Below, piece by piece: positions 17,423 through 25,110 of a stretch of DNA of 64,000 nucleotides (position 1 is its first letter; the number at the start of each line of letters is the position of its first letter). Source of the DNA: Cytophagales bacterium WSM2-2 (GTDB taxonomy: Bacteria; Bacteroidota; Bacteroidia; Cytophagales; Cyclobacteriaceae); assembly GCA_015472025.1 (NCBI GenBank), contig BNHL01000001.1:372001-436000 (forward strand), written 5' to 3'. Made by a program: the position numbers and the translations under genes. A model generated the notes under the pieces. It saw only the letters and a program-made list of their open reading frames with translations, did not search any database and was not told the origin of the DNA.

Positions 17423-17905
17423 TTACACTTTCCCGTTTTCGTCAACGGGTATTATCACCGTGTTCGTACTCTCTTTGTCCAGCAATTCTTTGATCTGATC
17501 AAAGGTTAGGTTACTCAGGTTGTAATTGGTCGTGGTCTTGTTAGTCAGATGCACATTACCAGTCAACGGTTTGTGTAGCTTATATAGGTCTTCGATATTT
17601 CTCAGGGCGTTCAGTGCTGATCTGTAATCCATTTTCTCTAATGCCAGCCTGTAAACATGCCTGTACTGGTCTGTATGCTGCTGGATTATAGTGTCTATAT
17701 CATTCTCACCTCTCTTGCGTAGTTGCTGGTTAACCCATATCACATCACTGTCAAATGAATGCTTTGACAAACCGTAGACGGTCATGTACTCCTCTTTGAT
17801 TTCATAAGGATAGCGACCAGATAAGTACTGGTCTAACACCCATTTCTTTCTTTCATGTGCGCTGTAATCGCTTACGGTTGGTTGTTTTACTATGTGTGTT
17901 TCCAT
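17423..17905 (-). CDS. Putative terminase small subunit
   Basis: The product is 160 residues from ATG 17905 (METHIVKQPTVSDYSAHERK); an upstream ATG at 17959 adds an unlikely 18-residue extension. The N-terminal region (about 15-65) reads like a helix-turn-helix (WVLDQYLSGRYPYEIKEEY, then YGLSKHSFDSDVIWVNQQL). It is followed by a helical section YRHVYRLALEKMDYRSALNA and RNIEDLYKLH, the 'Alxalxxlxxl' oligomerisation pattern of small terminases, and an extended C terminus. It lies upstream of the large terminase in the same orientation, with the 16489-17088 insertion between. It would recognise the packaging site. The assignment is inferred. Confidence 0.6.
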   Translation of the reverse strand: METHIVKQPTVSDYSAHERKKWVLDQYLSGRYPYEIKEEYMTVYGLSKHSFDSDVIWVNQQLRKRGENDIDTIIQQHTDQYRHVYRLALEKMDYRSALNALRNIEDLYKLHKPLTGNVHLTNKTTTNYNLSNLTFDQIKELLDKESTNTVIIPVDENGKV

Positions 17906-18047
17906 ACACAAAATATTATTTGCTTTCTCGTCAACGGGGCTGCTGGCAACTATAATCATTACCTGATCTCATTCCGTTTTCGTTATTTACTATTAGCATG
18001 TCTATGGTTTAGTGCCAGCAATTACCTTATACTAATTGATGATGATT

Positions 18048-18071
18048 AAAAAACCAGTACTGTTACTGGTT
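18048..18071 (-). terminator. Intrinsic terminator ending the sigma-factor cluster
   Basis: On the minus strand, the 8-bp stem AACCAGTA/TACTGGTT with a 4-base loop is followed by six T. It starts two bases after the stop of the 18073-18303 gene, so it ends the leftward transcript from the 18-21 kb cluster. The stem carries the same CCAGTA/TACTGG half-sites as the palindrome at 17319. Confidence 0.8.
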
Positions 18072-18072
18072 A

Positions 18073-18303
18073 TTAGTTCATCTTTCCGAACATGAAGACT
18101 GCTCTTCGCTTATAAGGGAAGTTGATTAACTCATCCTTCTTATCAGGATGCAGATAATTGAAAGCCTCCGTTATCAATTCAATATCCGTTAGCCCTTCCA
18201 GTATCTGGTCTTGAATGACCTTTACTTTTTCCATCGTCATCCGGGTATTAACTTCTTTTTTGGCAAACTTTCCGTTCACTCTATGCTTTGGCTTGTTGTT
18301 CAT
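18073..18303 (-). CDS. Small prophage protein, unknown
   Basis: The product is 76 residues, basic at the N terminus (NNKPKHRVNGKFAKK), then helical (MEKVKVIQDQILEGLTD). Its ATG overlaps the stop of the preceding 55-residue ORF by ATGA, so translation is probably coupled. It is the last gene before the terminator. No family was recognised. Confidence 0.55.
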   Translation of the reverse strand: MNNKPKHRVNGKFAKKEVNTRMTMEKVKVIQDQILEGLTDIELITEAFNYLHPDKKDELINFPYKRRAVFMFGKMN

Positions 18304-18467
18304 TTGTCTTTAATCATGTCTTTCAGTTTATTGTAGAGGTCAACTTTGGAACAGGCACACCCTTGATAGTGATTACCTGTTATCTGTCTGTAGATAGCCT
18401 TATAAGAGTTGTAGTTCTCAAATGAGAATGGCTTTGACAATAAGGTTGTTATTTCTTCACTGCTCAT
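18300..18467 (-). CDS. 55-residue ORF with GCAC motif
   Basis: A short ORF encodes MSSEEITTLLSKPFSFENYN, then YKAIYRQITGNHYQGCACSK and VDLYNKLKDMIKDK. It overlaps the next gene by ATGA, which supports its being real. The pattern 'hxxITGxxxxGCxC' resembles small phage proteins of unknown function. Two close Cys could bind a metal only with a partner. Confidence 0.5.
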   Translation of the reverse strand: MSSEEITTLLSKPFSFENYNSYKAIYRQITGNHYQGCACSKVDLYNKLKDMIKDK

Positions 18468-18480
18468 GAACTAAAGACAA

Positions 18481-19032
18481 TTAATCACTGTAAAGCCGTA
18501 ACCGATTTCGCTTCTGTTCTTTGATCTGCTCTTTTTTCAACCAGATATTGAAATTTGATTTAATATCCCTGTTGATCTTCTGTACATACTGCTCTACGGT
18601 AGAATAACTGTATCCCGTTCGTTCTGCTATTTCTTTGTACGTGGCTTTCTCAGTTAGATAGTATGACTTGTATACATGCTGCTGCTTTTCGTTGTATCGC
18701 TGTTCTACAAATCGAAATAAGTACCGTGAATAATTATCCAGTTGATTGTAGTACTCCTGATTATTGGAAAAATCATCCTCATAATGAGTTACCTGTTCGA
18801 TGTCAACTAAAACAGGCTGTTTATTGAGTGAGTTAATGAATGAGTTTTTCAAACTTCTTAGAAAGTAACCCATGACGTTGCTGGTTATCGTAATACCAGT
18901 AATCTTCATTCTCAATGATATGTACACATCATGTAGCAGGTCATCATCAGCATACTTATTGACCTCTCTTTTAAGAAAAGTATAATTGGTGGCATAGAAA
19001 TGATCAAACTGCCCAATTGTCAATCCTGTCAT
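18481..19032 (-). CDS. RNA polymerase sigma-factor-like protein
   Basis: The product is 183 residues. It has the two-domain layout of small sigma-70 family factors: region 2-like DDDLLHDVYISLRMK and NVMGYFLRSLKNSFINSLNK (about 27-70), a linker, and a region 4-like helix-turn-helix, EKATYKEIAERTGYSYSTVE followed by QYVQKINRDIKSN (about 127-160). It would redirect host RNA polymerase to phage promoters. Its ATG shares a base with the stop of the preceding membrane-protein gene (TAATG). A second sigma-like gene lies two genes upstream. Confidence 0.7.
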   Translation of the reverse strand: MTGLTIGQFDHFYATNYTFLKREVNKYADDDLLHDVYISLRMKITGITITSNVMGYFLRSLKNSFINSLNKQPVLVDIEQVTHYEDDFSNNQEYYNQLDNYSRYLFRFVEQRYNEKQQHVYKSYYLTEKATYKEIAERTGYSYSTVEQYVQKINRDIKSNFNIWLKKEQIKEQKRNRLRLYSD

Positions 19033-19439
19033 TATGCTGCATATTTTCTAATAAGGTTATAGAGTCCTGCGAAGAACATTGCACATGAGGCAATCATAAT
19101 AGAAGTTAGTACTGTCTTACCGATCAATAAGCACGTTATAAGCGACAACCAGAATGCAGTGCAGTACACACAACTAAGAACCTTGAATAGAAAACGGTGA
19201 AAGTTTAGTAGTACCAGTATTGGGAAAATCACCGGGGCTAAAACAATTAGCATTCTTAATGTCAATATCTTTCTCCACATTTTGGGAGCAGCCAGCCCTT
19301 TAATAGTGATATGCTCTTTGCCCAGGGCAAAGAGCTTCTTCACCATGTAGGCTAATTCTGAATAGACTATCTCGTGGGCTAATGCACCAGCACCAATTAC
19401 CAAAAGCATGAGATTAAAAATTTCCATTAAAGAAGTCAT
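19032..19439 (-). CDS. Prophage membrane protein between two sigma-like genes
   Basis: The product is 135 residues from ATG 19439 (MTSLMEIFNLMLLV); ATG 19427 or a TTG at 19451 are alternatives. It has about three to four TM segments (about 4-22, 50-72 and 82-120), a charged loop (KLFALGKEHITIKG) and a CVYCTAFWLSLITCLLIG segment like small phage or plasmid membrane proteins with a 'CxxCxxFW' signature. It is translationally linked on both sides with sigma-like genes. An anti-sigma or regulatory role is conceivable but unproven; no soluble anti-sigma domain is seen. Confidence 0.55.
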   Translation of the reverse strand: MTSLMEIFNLMLLVIGAGALAHEIVYSELAYMVKKLFALGKEHITIKGLAAPKMWRKILTLRMLIVLAPVIFPILVLLNFHRFLFKVLSCVYCTAFWLSLITCLLIGKTVLTSIMIASCAMFFAGLYNLIRKYAA

Positions 19440-19447
19440 CCAGCATC

Positions 19448-20368
19448 TCAATAAATCGTTGAAGTGATTTGTTTTTTCGAAGTAGTTCTAATCTTCTTTT
19501 CTTTTCGCCTTCTGAGGCTGCTGGCTTTGTCTTGGATTTTAAATTCTCTTTCAATTTTCTTGTCTGTTATATTCAGGTTATTCAGTGCATCTTTCACATA
19601 GTCTTGGTGAGTCCCATACTTAGACTTGTATTGATTTATTTTTTGTCTGTAGAAGTCAAGTTCATGGTGATTAACTATTATCCCTCCAATCCTCATTCTG
19701 GTCATCAGCGTAAAGAGTGCACCGATCTTCATTTTGGTTTTAGCTAAAAGAAAGTAGGAGGCATAATACTTTGAGTAGTTATTCTGGTTGAGCAACTTAA
19801 GCACCGATTGAAGTATTAACTCTCTTGTCTCCGATCCTTTGGTCTTTTTTGTTTTAAGTTTAAGATTCTTACTTATCAATGCATTGATATGACCAATCGC
19901 CCTCCTTCTTAAATACTCCAAATTTTCATTTTGTTCCAGTAATGTCACTGAGTCATCAATAAAGCTTTCCCTTTCGAACTCGATGAATACACCGTTGTCA
20001 TAATTACCATCAACAGATTGATCTAATAATTCAGTGCGATTATCTTTCTTCATGAAATAATCGGAAAACCAATGCTTGGCAGATGTTCCAAGAAAACCAT
20101 AAGCCTTTGCCCGATCAGGATTAAACTTTGTGAATACCTTCTCAACCAGAAAGATTTCACAATCCTCAATGATCTCATCTTGTCCTCTTTCAGAAAGCCC
20201 AAAAAGAAAGTTCTTGAAATATCTCCTGAGTATAGATTCCAGCATCTTGACTAATGCAGGACGCAATCGATTATAGATCACTGATCGATTGACCTGATTG
20301 GTCTCCGCATTGAATTGAGTGACTAATCGCTCATGCTCGTCAGTCCAGTAGTTCTTTTTCTTTTGCAA
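19448..20368 (-). CDS. Sigma-factor-like protein (phage late type)
   Basis: The product is 306 residues. The best start is TTG 20368 because two stops lie just upstream in frame. Residues about 60-115 resemble sigma region 2: EDCEIFLVEKVFTKFNPDRA, then KAYGFLGTSAKHWFSDYFMK, the 'FNPxxGxAFxYxxxxAxNxxxD' pattern of T4 gp55-type late sigma factors. The middle is helical. The C-terminal part, with LNITDKKIEREFKIQDKA and a very basic end (RRRKEKKIRTTSKKQ), could contact DNA. It heads the sigma-membrane-sigma trio. Assignment by pattern; function as a sigma is inferred. Confidence 0.55.
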   Translation of the reverse strand: MQKKKNYWTDEHERLVTQFNAETNQVNRSVIYNRLRPALVKMLESILRRYFKNFLFGLSERGQDEIIEDCEIFLVEKVFTKFNPDRAKAYGFLGTSAKHWFSDYFMKKDNRTELLDQSVDGNYDNGVFIEFERESFIDDSVTLLEQNENLEYLRRRAIGHINALISKNLKLKTKKTKGSETRELILQSVLKLLNQNNYSKYYASYFLLAKTKMKIGALFTLMTRMRIGGIIVNHHELDFYRQKINQYKSKYGTHQDYVKDALNNLNITDKKIEREFKIQDKASSLRRRKEKKIRTTSKKQITSTIY

Positions 20369-20495
20369 ACCATAGTCTGTCTATTTTTAGGTTATTTCTT
20401 GTCAGAAGATGGTTTTGAATTATTAGTAGATCAACAATGTTCTGATTGTGCAATCGTTTAATAGTGGTTTTTAATTGTTCGATTTCCTTCTTCAT
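20340..20495 (-). CDS. 51-residue ORF in the coupled cluster
   Basis: ATG at 20495 overlaps the stop of the winged-helix-like gene by ATGA, and the ORF overlaps the start of the late-sigma-like gene by 29 bases. The product is one helix-rich chain (MKKEIEQLKTTIKRLHNQNI, then DLLIIQNHLLTRNNLKIDR). The chain of overlaps is the only support. It may serve mainly to couple translation. Confidence 0.4.
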   Translation of the reverse strand: MKKEIEQLKTTIKRLHNQNIVDLLIIQNHLLTRNNLKIDRLWFAKEKELLD

Positions 20496-21037
20496 ATCGT
20501 TACATCAATATCTTCGTCCGCAACCGGGTTATAGGGCACATACTTGAATCCCTCAAAATCTGCAATCGTTACTTTCTTATCTGATGATCCAACCACTTTA
20601 TCGTTCTTGATCGTCACCTTTTCGGCAATCCTTAACTTTCCCTCAAGAAAGGCTTTGCCTCGTTCAGTAATCTTCCAGAAGCCCCGACCGTTTGAAGCTG
20701 GTTCTATTAGTCGCCAGTACTTAAGTGTACTGTAATCATTTACCATGTGCTCATATTTTGCCTCTGTGATGCTTCTGATTACTGAATAGTGTTCTGCTTT
20801 GCCCTGTTCATTTAACTCGTATAGAAAACATGCTAAAGATTTAGACATGCTCCTATCGGTATGTAAACTCTCTTTTGCCCGGGTAAATCCCTTCTCAACA
20901 AAGTGGTCGATACACTTTGCCAGTTGCTCCGATGTGAATGCTTTGTAAAGCTGATGGGCAACCTTATGCCCTGCTTTTATTGCTTGCTCAATTGAATAAA
21001 CTACTTCCGTTGTAGTTGCTGCTGATAATGCTGTCAT
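20492..21037 (-). CDS. Winged-helix-like phage protein
   Basis: The product is 181 residues. The centre (about 65-135) looks like a winged helix: SKSLACFLYELNEQGKAEHY, a recognition-helix region with EAKYEHMVNDYSTLKYWRLI, and a wing with ASNGRGFWKITERGKAFLEG. The C terminus is polar and acidic. Such proteins in phages are usually DNA-binding regulators or accessory replication proteins. It is first in the chain 21037-18073, so it may be co-expressed with the sigma-like genes. Specific role unknown. Confidence 0.55.
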   Translation of the reverse strand: MTALSAATTTEVVYSIEQAIKAGHKVAHQLYKAFTSEQLAKCIDHFVEKGFTRAKESLHTDRSMSKSLACFLYELNEQGKAEHYSVIRSITEAKYEHMVNDYSTLKYWRLIEPASNGRGFWKITERGKAFLEGKLRIAEKVTIKNDKVVGSSDKKVTIADFEGFKYVPYNPVADEDIDVTI

Positions 21038-21154
21038 TTTATTTATTTGTTAACCTTCGATGTTATTGTACTTATACCTACTGATCAGCAGGAGCAAACG
21101 ACCAAAATTCGACAACTTTATTTTTTAGTACCTTTAGTTAGCAATAAAATAAAG

Positions 21155-21691
21155 ATGATTTCAAAAGACGAACTACTCAAATGGTCAGAGTATTGGAAGC
21201 CGATACTCTTTGATCTTAACCTTGCACTAAGAAATTTAGAAATTATAGAAGGGAAGAATGGAACGGTATTTATGGAGAAGTACTATGAACCGTGTGGAAC
21301 ATTACTCTTTCAACAAAGATTTGTCTTGATAATTCAGCTTAGTAAATTCTTCTCTCAAAGCAAAAATCAAAAGTTCAGGTCAAGCAAACTCTTTGAATCG
21401 GTGATAGATTCTGATGGATTTCAAGAATCCGTTGAAAGGTTAACAAATCTCGTCAGTGAAAACGCCACTACAATTCAAGAAGTCAATTTATTGCGAGATA
21501 AAGTCATTGCTCACACCGATTCAGATGGTGAGGTTAAATACATTGAAACTTCTAAACTTCGGGTGCTCGTTGAACTCGCAAATGACATTTATAATTCGAT
21601 TATTGCTTGTGGAATTGAAGGCGAACTATTTAATCTTGCAATGATAACGCCACACGATTTCAATAAATTTGTTATTGCTCTTAGCAAATAG
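21155..21691 (+). CDS. HEPN/AbiU2-like protein, putative defence
   Basis: The product is 178 residues from ATG 21155 (MISKDELLKWSEYW); the open frame upstream to 21047 lacks a good start and includes a promoter-like TACCTTTA at 21129. It is all-helical. Near residues 111-122 it has NLLRDKVIAHTD, where R114 and H120 form an Rx4-6H HEPN motif in the 'LRDKxIAHxD' context of AbiU2-type proteins. It stands alone on the plus strand in the early region and converges with the next gene, two bases apart. An RNase or abortive-infection role is inferred. Confidence 0.6.
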   Translation: MISKDELLKWSEYWKPILFDLNLALRNLEIIEGKNGTVFMEKYYEPCGTLLFQQRFVLIIQLSKFFSQSKNQKFRSSKLFESVIDSDGFQESVERLTNLVSENATTIQEVNLLRDKVIAHTDSDGEVKYIETSKLRVLVELANDIYNSIIACGIEGELFNLAMITPHDFNKFVIALSK

Positions 21692-21693
21692 AT

Positions 21694-22413
21694 TCACTCC
21701 TTGTATTTCCGAAAAAACGGAATATTCAATTCTTGATAGGAAGAATACTCTTCAATCCATTTGACAGTGGTAACAATTAAAGAATCCCACTGTTCAATGA
21801 ATTCTGCAATTGTTACATCGCCTTTAAAATAAATCGACCCCCACTCATTAGAAGGCAAATCCGAATATGATCGTCCTGCAAATTGTATTTTGTCAGGCTT
21901 AACCGTGATTGTACCATAAGCCTCATCATTCACCTTCTCCATTTCTGAACCAAAAAACTGCGGTTCCAAATCTTGTATTTTCACAAGTATTTCTTTTGGA
22001 AGAAAGACGTTATTCGAAAGTCTAATTATTGGATCAATGTACTCCACATAGTCACGATTGAAGAGAATTTTTATATGTCCATATTTTACATATCCTGCTT
22101 TATTCCTACTGATTGATGTCAACCATATTATAGGCGCATAGCCAACCTTAGTATTGATTACAAAGGATCGCTCGTTTAACAAGTCCAAAAGAGTAAAAAC
22201 AACATCCGCTTTTCTTTGAAGCAAGGTTTGGTCTAAGCCTAATTGGTTATATAAGATCAGTGCCAATACCAATGTTAAGAGAGTACTGAAAAGACTGACA
22301 ATAGTTGAAACATTAGAGATATATAATTGCAGGTCTGGAGGTGCAAAATAAGGTATGGCGATACTTAGGATAATAACTACCGTAATAATAATTATGATCG
22401 TTCTTCTTTTCAT
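21694..22413 (-). CDS. Two-TM membrane protein, unknown
   Basis: The product is 239 residues. The N terminus has two TM helices (about 4-24, TIIIIITVVIILSIAIPYF, and 34-57, STIVSLFSTLLTLVLALIL). A cytoplasmic domain of about 180 residues follows, mixed alpha/beta, with no motif recognised (FNRDYVEYIDPIIRLSNNVF; GSIYFKGDVTIAEFIEQWD). It lies ten bases after the 89-residue gene in the same orientation. The layout, a TM hairpin plus cytoplasmic sensor-like domain, resembles membrane effectors or exclusion proteins, but this is only analogy. Confidence 0.55.
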   Translation of the reverse strand: MKRRTIIIIITVVIILSIAIPYFAPPDLQLYISNVSTIVSLFSTLLTLVLALILYNQLGLDQTLLQRKADVVFTLLDLLNERSFVINTKVGYAPIIWLTSISRNKAGYVKYGHIKILFNRDYVEYIDPIIRLSNNVFLPKEILVKIQDLEPQFFGSEMEKVNDEAYGTITVKPDKIQFAGRSYSDLPSNEWGSIYFKGDVTIAEFIEQWDSLIVTTVKWIEEYSSYQELNIPFFRKYKE

Positions 22414-22422
22414 GGTGAACTC

Positions 22423-22692
22423 TTATCCCGGTATCAGTAAATCTCTAATGCCTTCCACATTATAGCTATGCACTCTCAGACGTTTAAACTTAAATTCTAT
22501 TATCTCCAACCCGTTAAATAGCATCTTCATATCGGCTGGCTTTATTTCAGATACACCTAAACGTACAATGTATTCGCTGATGTTCATTAATTCGAGATTA
22601 ACGGAATACATATCAATCTTTTTATCATCCTCAAGTAGTTTGTTGATCTTTTCCAAATTCTCTTTGAGCGGATAAGCAGGTATTTTACTCAT
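22423..22692 (-). CDS. Small prophage protein, unknown
   Basis: The product is 89 residues, helical and mixed charge (LKENLEKINKLLEDDKKIDM; LGVSEIKPADMKMLFNGLEI). It lies 17 bases downstream of the polymerase-like gene in the same orientation, so it is probably co-transcribed with it. No family was recognised. Confidence 0.5.
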   Translation of the reverse strand: MSKIPAYPLKENLEKINKLLEDDKKIDMYSVNLELMNISEYIVRLGVSEIKPADMKMLFNGLEIIEFKFKRLRVHSYNVEGIRDLLIPG

Positions 22693-22709
22693 ATTACTTT
22701 CAGATTTCT

Positions 22710-24080
22710 TTAACTAAAGATAGCTAATTCACTCACCTTTTTTTCTGAGATCAAATCATCCGTTGTCAGTGGCACACTATAGCCAAAGTACTTTTCGCTC
22801 TCTTCAACCATAATATTGAATACCGGGTCGAAATGACCTTCGTCAATCAGTACTGAGTCAAAGACACCGAACACGGTAATACTACTATCCAACTCCAATG
22901 CTATTCTTTTCATTATCCTATTATTCAACAGATGTGATTCACTCCTTTGGAGTTCGATAGATAACTGTCGTCTTCCGCTCTCGTCAACAAACTTTGAAAT
23001 CAATGGGAACAATGATTTCACCCATGCACTCAGTTTCCTATTCGGATACATCCCATAAAGAAAACGGGTAATGAATAGTTCTTTCGCCTCTTCTCTTGTT
23101 AACTGCTTTTGAAATGCTTTCCGATACTCGTCAGCAACGAGGGAATAAATGTCATCCATTGCCAATTGTTTTACTCTTTCAACCTCGGTCAATAAGGCTT
23201 CATTATTTGCCCCACAATCAACTATCATTTTCAGTAGATGGAATAGATGTGATGTCTTGAAGTCGATTGCCATGAGGCTATAACCATTCCTACAACGCAA
23301 ATATTTGCGGTAGTCTTTCTTCAAAGACGTTATTGGAGAAAATACTCGGTTAACCTTATTGTTAACATTAATGGTGAGATCAGTATTACCTGAGTTGATC
23401 TTTTCAATTAGTGGAGACAGTTCATTCAATAACCCATCATCAATAATATCATCATAGTCCAGATTGATGCTACCGTAAACCTGATCTTGCTGAAAACGGT
23501 ATTCAATATGCTTATTGATCAGGTCTTGGGTTTTTTCATCCATGACCTTCTTTACACCTTTCTCAACAATATTGACTCTCTTCAAAAAGGACGACACGTA
23601 CCCACAACTACCTGTACCTGTATCTCTATTATTAATACTTAATAATGGTTCTATTACTTGTCGTCCTTTTATAGTAGAAACTATATCAATAGTTATAAGA
23701 TCATCTAAAGGGTAAGCATCAGTAATCCTATACGATTTTGAATAATCAGTAATCACATAACAATCATCTACCAGAATTACATTAATATGCTTGAGCAGGT
23801 TAGTAATAAGTATTCTGGTATTATTTGGAATAACCTTATCAATTAACTCCTTGCGTAGACGGACATAACCATCACCGTTCTTGTGCTGCTGGTTCTTCTT
23901 AATAATTAGATTAATCAGGTAATAACAATATGGAAGATGTTTCAGTAATGATTTAGTCTTTACCAGTACCGGTTTGAAGACTCTCTTACCGTCAACGGTT
24001 GTTCTCTTCGTTAGTTCAATGGTATCCTGAGATAGAATAAGTTTTTCTAAATCTAAATTGCGGGGAATAGTAAATTTCAA
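22710..24080 (-). CDS. Diverged family A DNA polymerase-like protein
   Basis: The product is 456 residues. No standard annotation came to mind at first reading, but the C-terminal half carries the family A polymerase signatures in order: NRVFSPITSLKKDYRKYL (compare GRLSS...R); motif A AIDFKTSHLFHLL with D273; DDIYSLVADEY (compare DIHxxTA); motif B REEAKELFITRFLYGMYP with R329, K333, Y342-G343, one residue longer than in Pol I; ELQRSESHLLNNRIM (compare Q-motif helix); and motif C VFGVFDSVLIDE with D408, where the usual His is Phe. Both catalytic aspartates are present. No 3'-5' exonuclease is visible; the first 240 residues are unassigned. Probable phage replication protein. Confidence 0.6.
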   Translation of the reverse strand: MKFTIPRNLDLEKLILSQDTIELTKRTTVDGKRVFKPVLVKTKSLLKHLPYCYYLINLIIKKNQQHKNGDGYVRLRKELIDKVIPNNTRILITNLLKHINVILVDDCYVITDYSKSYRITDAYPLDDLITIDIVSTIKGRQVIEPLLSINNRDTGTGSCGYVSSFLKRVNIVEKGVKKVMDEKTQDLINKHIEYRFQQDQVYGSINLDYDDIIDDGLLNELSPLIEKINSGNTDLTINVNNKVNRVFSPITSLKKDYRKYLRCRNGYSLMAIDFKTSHLFHLLKMIVDCGANNEALLTEVERVKQLAMDDIYSLVADEYRKAFQKQLTREEAKELFITRFLYGMYPNRKLSAWVKSLFPLISKFVDESGRRQLSIELQRSESHLLNNRIMKRIALELDSSITVFGVFDSVLIDEGHFDPVFNIMVEESEKYFGYSVPLTTDDLISEKKVSELAIFS

Positions 24081-24443
24081 TGTTCATGACTTCCTACCTG
24101 ATCAGGGTTCAGGATTGCAGACCTCTTTGTTATTCATACTTCCAACCTCATGCTACATTTTAAAAAGATGCTGGTATTGCAATACCAGCACCCGAATAAC
24201 AAAAGGTCTCCCGATTAATTAGCGTGTTGGGATTCACGTTTTGTGTTGCCAACAGTTATTCCTGCTGGTTATATAAATACAGAGCCAATCCGAAACAAAT
24301 CGGTTCAAGACTGAAATAAATTGATGATTGTTTTTTAAAGTAAGGTAATGGGACTTAACCCGGTGGTCGCTGAAAGCGATCTTTAGCAATTATAACTAAC
24401 CGGGATGAGATTTCAAAATTCTTAATCAATTCAGTTATGAAAA
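24081..24443. other. Intergenic region with long palindrome, possible origin or control region
   Basis: These 363 bases upstream of the polymerase-like gene hold no credible ORF. They include the 22-bp perfect palindrome at 24169-24190. An inverted pair CCCGGT/ACCGGG at about 24359 and 24400 encloses a TCGCT-GAA-AGCGA hairpin, and there are AT-rich runs at 24270-24345. The combination beside a replication gene suits an operator or replication origin, but no repeat array typical of an origin is visible. Confidence 0.4.
24169..24190. repeat. 22-bp perfect palindrome
   Basis: The left arm is TGCTGGTATTG and the right arm its exact complement, with no spacer. It lies about 90 bases upstream of the polymerase-like gene start. 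A dimeric repressor or initiator site is likely. It is related in sequence to the CCAGTA/TACTGG palindromes at 17319 and 18052, but with half-sites in the opposite order. Confidence 0.6.
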
Positions 24444-24920
24444 TTACAACAATTTCGGTGGTGCGTCCTTGGCTTGGTTTTTAATTACTTCATTAACATC
24501 GTCCCAATACTTAACAACAGCCTTGCTGTATAAATCCCTGACATTGTCATATTTGAATTCCTTAGCGATTATCTTTAAAGCATCTTCCTTAGTGTGATGT
24601 GTAAGCAAAACGAATACTAATGACGATAAATCGACAGCCATTTGACCTGCCGCATTTACACCTTCATTAATTTCTTTTATTTTTTTCTCCAAATCTCTTT
24701 TTTCTAATTCTGCTATCGATGAAATCGTCTTCTCTCTTATCTTGACATAGTCTTCAATCTTACCTACGTCAATAATATTATTGTACTTTTCCATATTTCC
24801 AATTATGGCATTTTGCTTCTCTATCTGCGTTTTGAGGATGCGCTTTTGATAAATAACGAATATGAAAGTCAATGTAACAATCACTGAGTTGGTTAGCGTA
24901 ACAATCAGTTGAATATCCAT
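24444..24920 (-). CDS. Single-TM coiled-coil protein, unknown
   Basis: The product is 158 residues. One TM helix lies at about 6-27 (IVTLTNSVIVTLTFIFVIY), followed by a long helical region (about 28-105; KTQIEKQNAIIGNMEKYNNI, IREKTISSIAELEKRDLEKK) and a short C-terminal helical domain. There is no signal-peptide cleavage site, so it is probably anchored with the coiled coil in the cytoplasm. A promoter-like box lies just upstream. No function assigned; it might be an exclusion or holin-associated protein, but there is no direct evidence. Confidence 0.5.
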   Translation of the reverse strand: MDIQLIVTLTNSVIVTLTFIFVIYQKRILKTQIEKQNAIIGNMEKYNNIIDVGKIEDYVKIREKTISSIAELEKRDLEKKIKEINEGVNAAGQMAVDLSSLVFVLLTHHTKEDALKIIAKEFKYDNVRDLYSKAVVKYWDDVNEVIKNQAKDAPPKLL

Positions 24921-24944
24921 ATTTTTTTAATTTCGATTCGTTAT

Positions 24945-24952
24945 CAAAGATA
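24945..24952 (-). promoter_or_regulatory. -7 box TATCTTTG for the 24920 gene
   Basis: A perfect TAnnTTTG on the minus strand ends 24 bases before the ATG at 24920, giving a leader of about 20 bases. No matching -33 TTTG was found at the usual distance. Confidence 0.5.
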
Positions 24953-25110
24953 AATCAAGGCGAAGCAGAAAAAAGAGGTAATTGGCAAGTTTTCTGATTA
25001 AAATGCTGTCTCATTGAGCCGGGGATTTTCCCCCATAAACAGGGGAAAAAACCCGTACCCCTGTATCATTTAAACCTCTATTTTGCCCCGTTTTTCTCCT
25101 TAGCATTACT

